Positions 8,889 through 20,856 of a stretch of DNA of 64,000 nt are shown piece after piece. The stretch lies in contig NZ_LQOW01000026.1 in NCBI RefSeq assembly GCF_002102185.1, forward strand, positions 248,001 through 312,000, read 5' to 3'. The translations under genes and the position numbers were made by a program. The stretch comes from Mycobacterium fragae (lineage in GTDB: Bacteria; Actinomycetota; Actinomycetes; Mycobacteriales; Mycobacteriaceae). The notes below the pieces were generated by a model. That model was given only the letters and a program-made list of their open reading frames with translations. It made no database searches and was not told the DNA's origin. How positions within the stretch are numbered: the first letter of the stretch is position 1; every line of letters begins with the position of its first letter.

Positions 8889-9191
8889 TCAGGCGATCTT
8901 GACGTCGACCTCGTGGATACCGGCGCCGGACGGCGTGATCACCGCGTCACCGTTGCCGGCCGCCGACAGCGCGCGCAGCGTCCAGGATCCCGGTGCGGCG
9001 AAGAACCGGAAGTCACCGGTGGCGGACGCGACGACCTCCGCGGTGAACTCGTCGGACTCGTCCAGCAGGCGCACGAAGGCGCCGCCGACTGCCTGGCCGG
9101 AGCCGTCCACGACGCGGCCGGTGATCACCGTCTCCTTCTCCAGGTCGACGCCGGCCGGCAACGTCTGTCCTTGCTTCGGTGCAGAGCACAT
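8889..9191 (-). CDS. sseC: DUF1416 protein SseC
   Basis: A 100-residue protein of the SseC/DUF1416 family, with a single beta-sandwich-like domain (VITGRVVDGSGQAVGGAFV; RFFAAPGSWTLRAL) resembling carboxypeptidase-regulatory or transthyretin-like folds. It is thought to act in sulfur metabolism because it is always paired with the CysA-type rhodanese; the biochemical role is unknown. The ATG at 9191 starts one base beyond the TGA of cysA (9195-9193), so the genes are cotranscribed. Cys2 and the KQGQ segment after it are typical of the family. Confidence 0.88.
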   Translation of the reverse strand: MCSAPKQGQTLPAGVDLEKETVITGRVVDGSGQAVGGAFVRLLDESDEFTAEVVASATGDFRFFAAPGSWTLRALSAAGNGDAVITPSGAGIHEVDVKIA

Positions 9192-9192
9192 A

Positions 9193-10026
9193 TCAGCTTC
9201 CCAACTCGATCGGGGCCCCCACCAGGGAGCCGTATTCCGTCCAACTGCCGTCGTAGTTCTTGACATTCCTGTGGCCGAGCAATTCCTGCAAAACGAACCA
9301 GGTGTGCGATGACCGTTCGCCGATTCGGCAGTAGGCGATGGTCTCCTTCGATCCGTCCAAACCGGCCTCGGCGTACAACTTGGCCAGGTCCTCGTCGGAT
9401 TTGAAGGTGCCGTCCTCGTTGGCGGCCTTGCTCCATGGCACGTTGATCGCGCCGGGGATGTGGCCGGGCCGCTGGCTTTGCTCCTGGGGCAGGTGCGCCG
9501 GCGCCAGGATCTTGCCGGAGAACTCGTCCGGTGAACGGACGTCGACCAGGTTCTTGACGTTGATGGCGGCGAGGACCTCGTCGCGGAATGCCCGGATGCT
9601 GTTGTCGGGCTGCTTGGCGGTGTAGCTGGTGGTCGGGCGGTTCACCTTGTCGGTGGATAGCGAACGGCCGTCGAGCTCCCACTTCTTGCGGCCGCCGTCG
9701 AGCAGCTTGACCTTCTCGTGGCCGTACAGCTTGAAGTACCAGTACGCGTAGGCGGCGAACCAGTTGTTGTTGCCTCCGTAGAGGATCACGGTGTCGTCGT
9801 TGGAGATGCCGCGGTCACTCAGCAGCTTGGAGAACTGCTGGGCGTCGACGAAGTCACGCCGGACCGGGTCTTGCAGATCGGCGCGCCAGTCCAGCTTGAC
9901 GGCGCCGGCGATGTGGCCGCCGTCGTAGGCGCTGGTGTCTTCGTCGACCTCGACGAAGACGACGCCAGGGGTGTCGAGATTGCTCTCGGCCCAGTCAGCG
10001 GAGACCAGGACGTCGGAGCGTGCCAT
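9193..10026 (-). CDS. cysA: Thiosulfate sulfurtransferase CysA (rhodanese)
   Basis: A 277-residue tandem rhodanese: an inactive N-terminal domain (about 1-140) and an active C-terminal domain with catalytic Cys233 in YCRIGERSSHTWF. It transfers sulfane sulfur from thiosulfate to thiophilic acceptors. It belongs to the operon polycysteine leader - DUF4395 - cysA - sseC, equivalent to the Rv0815c/Rv0814c locus, which the leader suggests is controlled by cysteine supply. ATG 10026 is preceded by AAAGGAAAC as a ribosome binding site. Confidence 0.95.
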   Translation of the reverse strand: MARSDVLVSADWAESNLDTPGVVFVEVDEDTSAYDGGHIAGAVKLDWRADLQDPVRRDFVDAQQFSKLLSDRGISNDDTVILYGGNNNWFAAYAYWYFKLYGHEKVKLLDGGRKKWELDGRSLSTDKVNRPTTSYTAKQPDNSIRAFRDEVLAAINVKNLVDVRSPDEFSGKILAPAHLPQEQSQRPGHIPGAINVPWSKAANEDGTFKSDEDLAKLYAEAGLDGSKETIAYCRIGERSSHTWFVLQELLGHRNVKNYDGSWTEYGSLVGAPIELGS

Positions 10027-10047
10027 GAGGAGTTTCCTTTCGGTTGC

Positions 10048-10530
10048 TCAGCGGGAAGGTGCGGGGGTGCGCAGGCGGGCGACAAGGGGGTAGAGCTGGC
10101 AGCCCAGGCAGATGCCGAAGGCCGCATTGAGGAAGGCCGCGGCCAGCGCGGCCGCGGTGGCGATGATGCCGAGCAGCGTAAGGCCGGCGGCGAATCCCAC
10201 CACGCCGATGGCCGCGAAGATGAAGCCGACCAGTTGGGCGAACTTCAGCGGGGCCACCGGCTCCCGCTCGCGGACCGGGCCCAGCCGCGGCGCCACGGCC
10301 CTGGCGAACACCAGGCCGTAGGGATGCCGTTGCGGCCCGCCCACCGCGCCGATGGCGAACACGACGGCCTGCAGCGCCAGAATCACGGCGGCGGCCGGCG
10401 CGCTGACCCCGGAGGCGAGCAGCACGATCACCAGGACCGCGGTGGTGATCCAGGCGACGAATCGGGGACCGCGAACATCGACCTGGCCGATAGTGCCGGT
10501 GGTCGTCCCGGTGGTCTTGGTACTCGACAC
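10048..10530 (-). CDS. DUF4395 integral membrane protein
   Basis: A 160-residue protein with about four membrane helices (e.g. ITTAVLVIVLLASG, VILALQAVVFAIGAVG, GFIFAAIGVVGFAAGL, IIATAAALAAAFLNAAFG) and a CxxC pair near the C-terminus (ICLGCQLYPL). DUF4395 proteins are found with rhodaneses; a role in moving sulfur compounds or thiol redox at the membrane is plausible but unproven. GTG 10530 has TAGGAG four to five bases upstream. It is the first full gene after the polycysteine leader. Confidence 0.85.
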   Translation of the reverse strand: MSSTKTTGTTTGTIGQVDVRGPRFVAWITTAVLVIVLLASGVSAPAAAVILALQAVVFAIGAVGGPQRHPYGLVFARAVAPRLGPVREREPVAPLKFAQLVGFIFAAIGVVGFAAGLTLLGIIATAAALAAAFLNAAFGICLGCQLYPLVARLRTPAPSR

Positions 10531-10614
10531 GGTTCTCCTAGCTGCTTCGGTTGCACGGGAAGGGGGGCACGCCAGAATGGCTGCTCCGAGCGCGGCGCGG
10601 GGAAGCGCGGCTAC

Positions 10615-10704
10615 TCAGCCACTACAACAACAGCAGCAGCCCGCGATGCGGCACAGATCGACTGCGCGACGCTTGGTGAGCAAGAGCTCGAGGCGGGCGA
10701 ACAC
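10615..10704 (-). CDS. Leaderless polycysteine leader peptide (cysteine attenuator)
   Basis: A 29-residue ORF starting at GTG 10704 and ending in five consecutive Cys codons (tgc tgc tgt tgt tgt) before Ser-Gly-stop; a sixth Cys lies nine codons before the stop. A TAAAGT -10 box ends seven bases before the GTG, so the transcript begins at the start codon. Leaderless polycysteine sORFs in front of this same operon type are known in mycobacteria as cysteine-responsive attenuators: ribosomes slow at the Cys run when cysteine is scarce, raising expression of the downstream sulfur genes. Confidence 0.9.
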   Translation of the reverse strand: MFARLELLLTKRRAVDLCRIAGCCCCCSG

Positions 10705-10711
10705 GTCAGAC

Positions 10712-10737
10712 ACTTTACCCAATGGCCCGGCCGTCAA
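10712..10737 (-). promoter_or_regulatory. Promoter of the polycysteine-DUF4395-cysA-sseC operon
   Basis: Minus strand: TTGACG (10737-10732), which overlaps the stop of thiX, and TAAAGT (10717-10712), with a 14-base spacer. Transcription would start at the GTG of the leader peptide. The short spacer means the -35 match may be fortuitous. Confidence 0.5.
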
Positions 10738-11144
10738 GCCAACAGCGGGGTCAGCGCCGAGCGCAGGTCATCGGCTCTCGGCACACCCGCGGTGCGGTAC
10801 CGTTGGCGACCCTCGGCATCGAAGATGAACGTGGTCGGCAGTGACAGCACCGAAAGACGTCGCGCCGCATATGGATTGGCGTCCAAGTCGATCTCCACGT
10901 GTGCCACGTCACCCAGGTCCCCGCAGACCTGATTGACCACTCGTCGCACCCGGGCGCACGGCGAGCACCAGGCGGCGCTGAAATGCACGACGGTCGGCCC
11001 GGTGCGGGAAAGGCCGAGGTCGCTGGTGTCCAAGCCGGAGCCGGGATCGGTTGGCCGCATCTGGCCGGCGCGGCGGTTCAGCAGCCACCCGGCGACGGCG
11101 GCCAGCGCCAATGCGGCCACGGCCGCCACCACTGCAACGGTCAT
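10734..11144 (-). CDS. thiX: Thioredoxin-fold protein ThiX
   Basis: A 136-residue membrane-anchored thioredoxin. An N-terminal helix (about residues 2-22) is followed by a thioredoxin domain with the redox motif W-C-S-P-C (SAAWCSPCARV) and the cis-Pro region SLPTTFIF. Likely a disulfide oxidoreductase facing the cell envelope or cytosolic leaflet. It corresponds to Rv0816c, beside the sulfur operon. Its ATG overlaps the stop of the LmeA-like gene (ATGA), so these two are coupled. Confidence 0.88.
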   Translation of the reverse strand: MTVAVVAAVAALALAAVAGWLLNRRAGQMRPTDPGSGLDTSDLGLSRTGPTVVHFSAAWCSPCARVRRVVNQVCGDLGDVAHVEIDLDANPYAARRLSVLSLPTTFIFDAEGRQRYRTAGVPRADDLRSALTPLLA

Positions 11145-11947
11145 GACTGGTTAAACCCGTCGAGGGTGACCGTTACTCCCCTGGTGATGCCCTCGATGAT
11201 GACCTCCGACCCGCGCACCCCCTGGCTCGTCGGCGCCACCCCGAACGGCAGCCTCTGGTCGGGCAGCCGGCTGGTGAACGCGGCCAGCACGGCGGCGCGC
11301 TTGTCGTCCGGGACCTTCTGGTTGGCGGTGTCCGGGCCGGTCAGCACGCCGGTGGGGGTGAACACCAGCGTGGTTTGGTCGGGACCGGCCACGGACAGGT
11401 CCATTGCGACGCTGACCCGTTTGTCGAAGTGCGCCGATTTCGGCGTGCCGGTGAACACCAGACCGTGGCTGCCGGAGATACCGGATTCGGTGGTGCCGCC
11501 GGTGGCGTCGTTGGTTTCCTGCTGCGGTGCCTCGACCATCAGGTCGCGGATGCCCATGTAGCGGCCGAGGTGCAGCGAGTCGATGATGATCCGGCTCTCC
11601 AGCTTGCCGACGGGCAGCTTGGCGTTCGGCCGGATCAGCCAGGATGCGTCGGTCAGGTCGATCGAATGCATGGTGGCCTCCAGCGTGGCCTTGCCCACCA
11701 GCGGACGGTCCACGGCGCCGGCCTTGATCTCCAGCTCGTCGTAGTGCTGCCGCATCGCCTGCGGGATGACCGGAAACCCGAGGATCGCGACGAACGGATC
11801 GAAGCCCAGGTGTGCTGTGTCGCGCAGGGTACGGGCCAGCCGGTACTCGGCGTAAATGGTGGTCCCGAAGTCCACGCCGGCGGCGCCGACGAGCACGACC
11901 ACGACAGCCAGCAATGCGGCCCCCGCCCCGACCAGCACCTTGCGCAC
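11141..11947 (-). CDS. LmeA-type DUF2993 phospholipid-binding envelope protein
   Basis: A 268-residue secreted or membrane-tethered protein with an N-terminal hydrophobic segment (GAALLAVVVVLVGAAGV) and a DUF2993 domain. The family includes LmeA, a periplasmic phospholipid-binding protein needed for normal mannan elongation of lipoglycans in mycobacteria. This gene is at the Rv0817c position. It is first of a two-gene operon with thiX and divergent from glnR. Confidence 0.75.
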   Translation of the reverse strand: MRKVLVGAGAALLAVVVVLVGAAGVDFGTTIYAEYRLARTLRDTAHLGFDPFVAILGFPVIPQAMRQHYDELEIKAGAVDRPLVGKATLEATMHSIDLTDASWLIRPNAKLPVGKLESRIIIDSLHLGRYMGIRDLMVEAPQQETNDATGGTTESGISGSHGLVFTGTPKSAHFDKRVSVAMDLSVAGPDQTTLVFTPTGVLTGPDTANQKVPDDKRAAVLAAFTSRLPDQRLPFGVAPTSQGVRGSEVIIEGITRGVTVTLDGFNQS

Positions 11948-11984
11948 ATACGCATTGTCCCGTACCGCCCGCTGGGCACGTCTG

Positions 11985-12062
11985 GGTCTGCATCGTCGGC
12001 GCGCTGGGGTGAATTGCGCGCCTCCTCCTCAGACCGTCCCGGTCTGCATCGTCGGCGCGCTG
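11985..12062. repeat. Pair of perfect 22-bp direct repeats
   Basis: Bases 11985-12006 and 12041-12062 are identical (begin GGTCTGCATCG, end CGGCGCGCTG). They lie 56 bases apart in the divergent LmeA-like/glnR intergenic region. A double binding site or a small duplication are both possible. Confidence 0.7.
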
Positions 12063-12163
12063 AGGACCAGGTAGCACGCTATCGTTAGATGACCTGGCCG
12101 CTAACTACATACATCTCGCCGTGAAGCTGGGAGACGCCTTTCCCACGACGCTGGAGGGGCTTT

Positions 12164-14957
<2,794 letters not shown>

Positions 14958-15010
14958 CCTCCAGCATTTGAGATGGGCTGCAGAGCCGGGAGCGATCGAG
15001 GGGAGCACCC

Positions 15011-16036
15011 GTGACAACGCCGAATCCCGCCGGTGCCGGTTCGGGTGACGTCGTTGCCGCGCCTTCCCTCGAACCGCGGCGGTCGCCCACGCTGCCTTGG
15101 GGCAGCAGCAAACCTCGTCTCGGCGACCGGTTGTTTCGCGGACTGTCGGAGGGCTCGGGCGTCCTGATCGTCGTGTTGATCGCGGCGATCGGACTGTTCC
15201 TGCTGTGGCGCGCGATCCCGGCCCTGGCGCGCGACAAAGAGAACTTCTTCAGCTACGGCGGCAACTGGGTCACCACCGACACATCGGCGATGCGTTTCGG
15301 CATCTTCGACCTGTTGCAGGTGACGGTGTTCGTGGCGCTGTTCGCGCTGATCCTGGCGATGCCGGTCGCGTTGGGTATCGCAATCTTTCTCACCCAGTAC
15401 TCACCGCGCCGGCTCGCCGCGCCACTGGCCTACATGGTCGACTTGCTTGCCGCGGTCCCGTCGATCATCTACGGGGTATGGGGCTTGTACGTGCTGGCGC
15501 CACGGCTGCGACCGGTCGCGACCTGGCTCAACGAGCATCTGGGCGGGTTTTTCCTGTTCGCCACCGGCAACGCGTCGGTGTCCGGTGGCGGCACCATCTT
15601 CACCGGCGGGATGGTCGTCGCGGTTATGATTCTGCCGATCATCACCGCGGTCACCCGCGAGGTGTTCGTCCAGACGCCACAAGGCCACATCGAAGCCGCC
15701 TTGGCGCTCGGGGCCACCCGGTGGGAAGTGGTCAAGACCGCTGTGCTGCCGTTCGGGCGCTCCGGGTACATCAGCGGCGCCATGCTGGGCCTGGGCCGAG
15801 CGCTGGGTGAGACGGTTGCCTTGCTGATCATTCTGCGCGGTACGCAGGCGGCGTTCGGCTGGTCGTTGTTCGACGGCGGCTACACCTTCGCGACGAAAAT
15901 CGCGGCCACGGCGGCGGAGTTCAACGACCAGTACAAAGCGGGGGCCTACATCGCCGCCGGATTGGTGCTCTTCCTGCTCACCTTTGTCGTCAATGCGCTG
16001 GCGCGAGCCGCTGTCGCCGGTAAGGGCACTCGATGA
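15011..16036 (+). CDS. pstC: Phosphate ABC transporter permease PstC
   Basis: A 341-residue inner-membrane permease. About six helices follow a polar N-terminus of ~45 residues. The EAA loop (EAALALGATRWEVVKTAVLP) is the contact for PstB. It pairs with PstA to form the phosphate channel. Coding starts at GTG 15011 after a 53-base gap from pstS; GAGGGGAG lies about seven bases upstream. The stop overlaps the ATG of pstA. Confidence 0.95.
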   Translation: MTTPNPAGAGSGDVVAAPSLEPRRSPTLPWGSSKPRLGDRLFRGLSEGSGVLIVVLIAAIGLFLLWRAIPALARDKENFFSYGGNWVTTDTSAMRFGIFDLLQVTVFVALFALILAMPVALGIAIFLTQYSPRRLAAPLAYMVDLLAAVPSIIYGVWGLYVLAPRLRPVATWLNEHLGGFFLFATGNASVSGGGTIFTGGMVVAVMILPIITAVTREVFVQTPQGHIEAALALGATRWEVVKTAVLPFGRSGYISGAMLGLGRALGETVALLIILRGTQAAFGWSLFDGGYTFATKIAATAAEFNDQYKAGAYIAAGLVLFLLTFVVNALARAAVAGKGTR

Positions 16037-16947
16037 CGTCGATCCTGGACCGCCCCGTCAAGGCCCGCACATTCGCGGGAGTCAGCCTGCGTCGGCGGGC
16101 CACGAACAAGCTCGCGACCGTGCTGGTGACGCTGTCGGTCGCGCTGGCGCTGGTGCCACTGCTGTGGGTGCTTTACTCGGTGGCCGCCAAGGGTCTCAGC
16201 GTCGTCGGCTCCAGCGTGTGGTGGACGCATTCCCAAGCCGGCATGACGGCATTCGTGGCCGGTGGCGGTGCCTATCACGCCATTGTCGGTACGGTCATGC
16301 AGGGCCTGGTGTGCGCGGTCATCTCCATCCCGATCGGCGTTTTCGTCGCGATCTACCTGGTCGAATACAGTGGTGAGAGCCGGATGGGCAAGCTGACCAC
16401 GTTCATGGTGGACATCCTCACCGGCGTGCCCTCGATCGTGGCGGCACTGTTCATCTATGCGCTGTGCGTCGCCACGCTCGGCTTCCCCCGGTCCGGTTTC
16501 GCGGTATCGCTGGCGCTGGTGCTGTTGATGCTTCCGGTGATCGTGCGCGCGACCGAGGAGATGCTGCGGATCGTTCCCGTGGACCTGCGCGAGGCCAGCT
16601 ATGCGCTGGGCGTTCCGAAGTGGAAAACGATCACCAGAATCGTGCTTCCAGCATGCTTGTCGGGCATCATCACGGGCATCATGTTGGCGTTGGCGAGGGT
16701 GATGGGTGAGACCGCCCCGCTGCTGATCCTGGTGGGCTACTCACAGGCGATGAATTTCGACATGTTCACCGGTTTCATGGGGACGCTGCCAGGCATGATG
16801 TACGACCAGACGTCGGCCGGTGCGGGCTCCAACGCGGTGCCCACCGATCGACTGTGGGGAGCCGCCCTGACGCTGATTCTGCTGATCGCCCTTATTAATG
16901 TGGGAGCCAGGGTGGTCGCGAAAGTCTTTGCACCCGAGAAAGTCTAG
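16033..16947 (+). CDS. pstA: Phosphate ABC transporter permease PstA
   Basis: A 304-residue permease partner of PstC, with about six helices and an EAA loop (REASYALGVPKWKTITRIVL). The ATG overlaps the pstC stop by four bases (ATGA), indicating coupled translation. Conserved glycine-rich segment VMGETAPLL is typical of PstA. Separated by 12 bases from pstB. Confidence 0.95.
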   Translation: MTSILDRPVKARTFAGVSLRRRATNKLATVLVTLSVALALVPLLWVLYSVAAKGLSVVGSSVWWTHSQAGMTAFVAGGGAYHAIVGTVMQGLVCAVISIPIGVFVAIYLVEYSGESRMGKLTTFMVDILTGVPSIVAALFIYALCVATLGFPRSGFAVSLALVLLMLPVIVRATEEMLRIVPVDLREASYALGVPKWKTITRIVLPACLSGIITGIMLALARVMGETAPLLILVGYSQAMNFDMFTGFMGTLPGMMYDQTSAGAGSNAVPTDRLWGAALTLILLIALINVGARVVAKVFAPEKV

Positions 16948-16959
16948 GCAGGAGTTGCG

Positions 16960-17736
16960 GTGGCTAAGAGGTTAGACCTCAAGGACGTCAATATTTATTA
17001 CGGCGCCTTCCACGCGGTCGCCGACGTTTCGCTATCCGTTCTGCCTCGCAGCGTGACGGCGTTCATCGGTCCGTCCGGCTGCGGCAAGACGACCGTGCTG
17101 CGCACGCTGAACCGAATGCACGAGGTGATTCCCGGCGCCCGGATGCAGGGCACGGTCCTGCTCGACGACGACGACATCTACGGCCCCGGTATCGATCCCG
17201 TCGGTGTGCGTCGCGCCATCGGGATGGTGTTTCAACGGCCGAATCCGTTCCCTACCATGTCGATTCGCGACAACGTGGTGGCGGGCCTGAAGCTGCAGGG
17301 TGTCCGCAATCGCAAGGTTCTCGACGACACAGCCGAATACTCGCTGCGGGGCGCCAACCTGTGGGAGGAGGTCAAGGATCGGCTGGACCGGCCGGGCGGG
17401 GGGTTGTCCGGTGGTCAGCAGCAGCGGTTGTGTATCGCGCGGGCCATCGCCGTGCAACCCGATGTGCTGCTCATGGACGAGCCCTGCTCGTCGTTGGACC
17501 CCATCTCGACGATGGCCATCGAGGATCTGATCGCGGAGTTGAAAAAGGACTACACCATCGTCATCGTCACCCACAACATGCAGCAGGCGGCACGGGTCAG
17601 CGACCATACCGCGTTCTTCAACCTGGAGGGCGTCGGAAAGCCGGGCCGGCTGGTGGAGATCGACGACACCGAGAAGATTTTCTCCAACCCCACCCAGAAG
17701 GCCACCGAGGACTACATCTCCGGCCGGTTCGGCTAG
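16960..17736 (+). CDS. pstB: Phosphate ABC transporter ATPase PstB (PhoT)
   Basis: A 258-residue ATP-binding subunit. Walker [10 protein letters not shown], signature LSGGQQQRL, Walker [13 protein letters not shown] and the switch His ([11 protein letters not shown]) are all present. It energises uptake through PstCA and corresponds to Rv0820 phoT. It is the last gene of the pst operon; its stop is only five bases from the stop of the convergent phoU, leaving almost no room for a terminator. Confidence 0.96.
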   Translation: MAKRLDLKDVNIYYGAFHAVADVSLSVLPRSVTAFIGPSGCGKTTVLRTLNRMHEVIPGARMQGTVLLDDDDIYGPGIDPVGVRRAIGMVFQRPNPFPTMSIRDNVVAGLKLQGVRNRKVLDDTAEYSLRGANLWEEVKDRLDRPGGGLSGGQQQRLCIARAIAVQPDVLLMDEPCSSLDPISTMAIEDLIAELKKDYTIVIVTHNMQQAARVSDHTAFFNLEGVGKPGRLVEIDDTEKIFSNPTQKATEDYISGRFG

Positions 17737-17741
17737 GTCGA

Positions 17742-18422
17742 CTATGGCCTCGTCGGGCGCTGTTTGGCCACCGCGTCGCCCTCGGGGAATTCACCGGTCG
17801 CCTGGAAGATGACCCGACGCGCCACCTCGACGGCGTGGTCGGCGAAGCGTTCGTAAAACCGGCCCAGCAGCGTCACGTCGACGGCGGCGGCCACCCCGTG
17901 TTTCCACTCCCGATCCATCAACACGGTGAACAGGTGCCGGTGCAGGTCATCCATCGCGTCGTCTTCTTCGCGGATCCGCGCGGCTTTCTCTGGGTCGCGC
18001 GACAGCAGCACCTCCTGGGCGCTGTTACCCAATTCCACTGCGACGCGGCCCATCTCGGCGAAATAGCCGTTGACTTCCTCGGGTAGCGCGTGTTGCGGGT
18101 GGCGACGGCGAGCGATCTTGGCGACGTGCAGCGCCAGCGCTCCCATCCGGTCGATGTCGGCGACCATCTGGATGGCGCTCACGATCGAGCGCAAATCGCC
18201 GGCGACGGGAGCCTGCAAGGCCAGCAAGACGAAGGCGCTCTCCTCTGCACGGGTGCTGAGTTTCGCGATTCTGTCGTGGTCGGAGATGACCTGTTCGGCC
18301 AGCACGAGATCCGCCTGCAGCAGAGCCTGCGTCGCGCGTTCCATCGCGGCGCCGGCCAGGCCACACATCTCGCCAAGCTGCTCGGAAAGCTCGGAAAGTT
18401 GTTCCTGGTAGGCGGTTCGCAT
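17742..18422 (-). CDS. phoU: Phosphate signalling protein PhoU (PhoY2)
   Basis: A 226-residue all-helical PhoU protein with two PhoU repeats (about 15-105 and 118-205), negative regulator linking Pst transport to the phosphate two-component system. The ATG at 18422 begins the [12 protein letters not shown] segment conserved with Rv0821c; the open frame upstream to 18452 is an unlikely extension. Convergent with pstB rather than in its operon. Confidence 0.92.
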   Translation of the reverse strand: MRTAYQEQLSELSEQLGEMCGLAGAAMERATQALLQADLVLAEQVISDHDRIAKLSTRAEESAFVLLALQAPVAGDLRSIVSAIQMVADIDRMGALALHVAKIARRRHPQHALPEEVNGYFAEMGRVAVELGNSAQEVLLSRDPEKAARIREEDDAMDDLHRHLFTVLMDREWKHGVAAAVDVTLLGRFYERFADHAVEVARRVIFQATGEFPEGDAVAKQRPTRP

Positions 18423-18521
18423 AGCGACAAGACTACGTTCTCGACGACGCAACCCGCACGAGGCGGGCCATGAACGAGCGATGAATGCGCGTTTTTCTTC
18501 TCAATTCGAGCGCCGTTGCGC

Positions 18522-20666
18522 TTACTCGCAGCTGGTGTCGGCGCCGTTGGTGACGGTCAAGTCCTCGGGAAGCTTGGTCGGGGCACTGCTGGCGCTGCGG
18601 TCGATTTCCACGCTGACCGACGAGCCGGTCGGTGGAGGATTGCTGACCTTCGAGAAGTCCGGGCCGAGGACCACCTGTATCACGTGCCCGATTCCAGTGA
18701 CCCGCTCGACCTTTGAGTTCCCAAAGGCCGCAGCGACAGTGGCGGCGGCCTGCTCGTTGCCCGGTGAGAAAAACACCGTGGTGGACTTGAGCTTGCTCGG
18801 ATAGTCCTCCGGCGTCATGACCTTGAAGCCGCGCTTTTCCAACTGGTTGGAAGCGGTCGTGGCGAGCCCGGACTTACCGGTCGAGTTCGAAACCTGCACC
18901 GTGATCTCCTGCGGTGCAGCCGTCACGGCCCGGACCTGTTCGGGGTGCGCCTCGGTGGCCGGGCTGGCTGGCGGCGTCTTGCTGGTGGTCGATTTGGTCG
19001 TCGGGCTCGATGTGGCGTTCAGGTCGTTTTCGCCGGGCAGCGGATCGTCGTTGATGACGGCGTCGAACAGCGCGCGCATATCGGAGGTGCGCGGCGGCTC
19101 GTTGCCGTTCTCGTCGGTTTCGCCGGTCGGCACGGTCACGAACGAAACGTGGCCGGCGGATAGCCCCTGCACCGACTGGCCGAGATCGACAAGGTCCTTG
19201 GTCTTCACGTTGTCGACATAGCTATCGCCGATGAACATGTTCACGACGTTGTTGAGCTTGCTCATCGAGAAGAACGTGTCCCGCGAGATAAGCGAACGCA
19301 GCAGCGAGGACAGGAACAGCTGCTGGCGTTTGATGCGCCCGTAGTCCCCGTTGTTCTCAGTGACGACGTTGCGGGCTCGCACATAACTCAGCGCGGTTTG
19401 CCCGTCGATGATCTGGCGTCCGGAGTGAGGGAGCACCGTGCCCAATTCGGCATCCTTTAACGCAGTGGTGCTGCACACCTCGACGCCGCCGAGCGCATCG
19501 ACCATCTTGGCGAAGCCGGCGAAGTCGATGGCAATGAACCGGTTGATGCTCAGACCGGACAGTTTCTGGATGACCTTCACCAGACACTTCGGGCCGCCGA
19601 ACGCGAAGGCGGAATTCAGCTTGGTCTCGGTGTAGACGTATTTGGAGCCATAGGTTCCGGTCTGCTCGTCGTAGAGGGGGCCGTAGGCGCCGGTGTCGGG
19701 ATTCCAGGCTTCGCATTTCATCGGCGTGATCGCCAGATCCCGCGGGAACGACACCGCGACCACGCGCTTACGGTTCGCCGGAATGTTGACCAGCATGATG
19801 GTGTCCGATCGGGCGCCGCCGGCGTCCTCGGTGTCACCGGCGCCCATCGCGCTGTTCTCCCCGGCGCGCGAATCGACGCCGACGATCAAGAAGTCCTCGT
19901 CGCCGTATTGTGCATTGGGGTCGACGATGTCTCGCGACTCGGGGTCGAGCGCGCTGATGTTGTTGAGCCTGTGGTTTTTTGATGAGCTCCACTGCCACGC
20001 CCCGCCGGTGAGCGCCACGGCCGTCGCGGCGATCAACGCCGCCGCGGCGCGTCCGGCCGCGAGCAGCGCCCGGCGCTTGCGTCTCGGCTTCGGTTTGGCT
20101 GGTTCGGCAGCTGCGGGCTCGCCGACGACCCGCGACGGCCGCGCCCGCGCCGGGGTTTTCGGTAGCACTGTGGTCTGCGCGGTGTCGGCGCCGGTGGTGC
20201 GACGTGCAGGGGGGCTGAGCTCGAGGTCGGGCAGCTCGGTGGCATAGGCGGATGGAGGTGGGACGGCATAGGCGTCATACCCGTCGTACCCGTCGTCGTC
20301 TCGGGGGGCGGGCGGGTATGGGGTCGGCTCGGGTGGCTCTATATCCGATGTTGCGTGATGACGGCTCGGCCGGTCCGTCGACGGACGGCCCACCTTGGCG
20401 ATCAAGTCGGCGACGGTGAGCCCGCCACCGGTATGGCAGCCGGTTGATTCCCGTTCGTCGGCGGCATGTCCGGCCCGCGGTCCAGGTCGTCGTGGAGCCA
20501 CGACGACCCCTTGTGCGGGTCGTGTGGGCGTGCCGAAGCGCTCCCACGGGGCGGCGGCCCGCGGTCCCGGCGCCATTGCGCTAGGCCCTACATCGTCACC
20601 ATCAACAGCCGAGGCGTGCGGACGGTCGGGCGCGGCATCAGAAATGCCATAATCGCCGTCACTCAT
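18522..20666 (-). CDS. LytR-CpsA-Psr (LCP) family cell-wall ligase with LytR_C domain
   Basis: A 714-residue type II membrane protein. A cytoplasmic low-complexity N-terminus of ~195 residues (basic just before the membrane) precedes one helix (RAAAALIAATAVALTGG). The LCP domain (about 255-450) shows DSRAGENSAM, SFPRDLAI and the Arg-rich RNVVTENNGDYGRIKRQQ. A C-terminal LytR_C domain begins near ITVQVSNSTGKSGLA. LCP enzymes attach arabinogalactan to peptidoglycan in mycobacteria. It corresponds to Rv0822c. The ATG at 20666 has a TAGGAC/GGAGG region upstream. Confidence 0.9.
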   Translation of the reverse strand: MSDGDYGISDAAPDRPHASAVDGDDVGPSAMAPGPRAAAPWERFGTPTRPAQGVVVAPRRPGPRAGHAADERESTGCHTGGGLTVADLIAKVGRPSTDRPSRHHATSDIEPPEPTPYPPAPRDDDGYDGYDAYAVPPPSAYATELPDLELSPPARRTTGADTAQTTVLPKTPARARPSRVVGEPAAAEPAKPKPRRKRRALLAAGRAAAALIAATAVALTGGAWQWSSSKNHRLNNISALDPESRDIVDPNAQYGDEDFLIVGVDSRAGENSAMGAGDTEDAGGARSDTIMLVNIPANRKRVVAVSFPRDLAITPMKCEAWNPDTGAYGPLYDEQTGTYGSKYVYTETKLNSAFAFGGPKCLVKVIQKLSGLSINRFIAIDFAGFAKMVDALGGVEVCSTTALKDAELGTVLPHSGRQIIDGQTALSYVRARNVVTENNGDYGRIKRQQLFLSSLLRSLISRDTFFSMSKLNNVVNMFIGDSYVDNVKTKDLVDLGQSVQGLSAGHVSFVTVPTGETDENGNEPPRTSDMRALFDAVINDDPLPGENDLNATSSPTTKSTTSKTPPASPATEAHPEQVRAVTAAPQEITVQVSNSTGKSGLATTASNQLEKRGFKVMTPEDYPSKLKSTTVFFSPGNEQAAATVAAAFGNSKVERVTGIGHVIQVVLGPDFSKVSNPPPTGSSVSVEIDRSASSAPTKLPEDLTVTNGADTSCE

Positions 20667-20704
20667 GTCCTACCGGCCTCCGAAACTCTGATGACCTGGC
20701 CCCT

Positions 20705-20718
20705 ACACATCTATGTGT
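20705..20718. promoter_or_regulatory. Palindrome upstream of the LCP gene
   Basis: ACACAT-CT-ATGTGT, a perfect 6-2-6 inverted repeat, 39 bases before the LCP start codon. A candidate operator; no regulator is assigned. The rest of the 190-base gap up to dus (20667-20856) shows nothing else. Confidence 0.4.
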
Positions 20719-20856
20719 TCGTGCGCATACATCAGGGCAGTGCTGGCGGTGGCAACACTGCAAACCGCGCTCCCCCCGAATCCACCGGAGCGCGTTGCAA
20801 CAAGTTCCACATCGTAGCCAGAGATGGCCAGAAACGCGATGTCGGGATTGTCTCGA

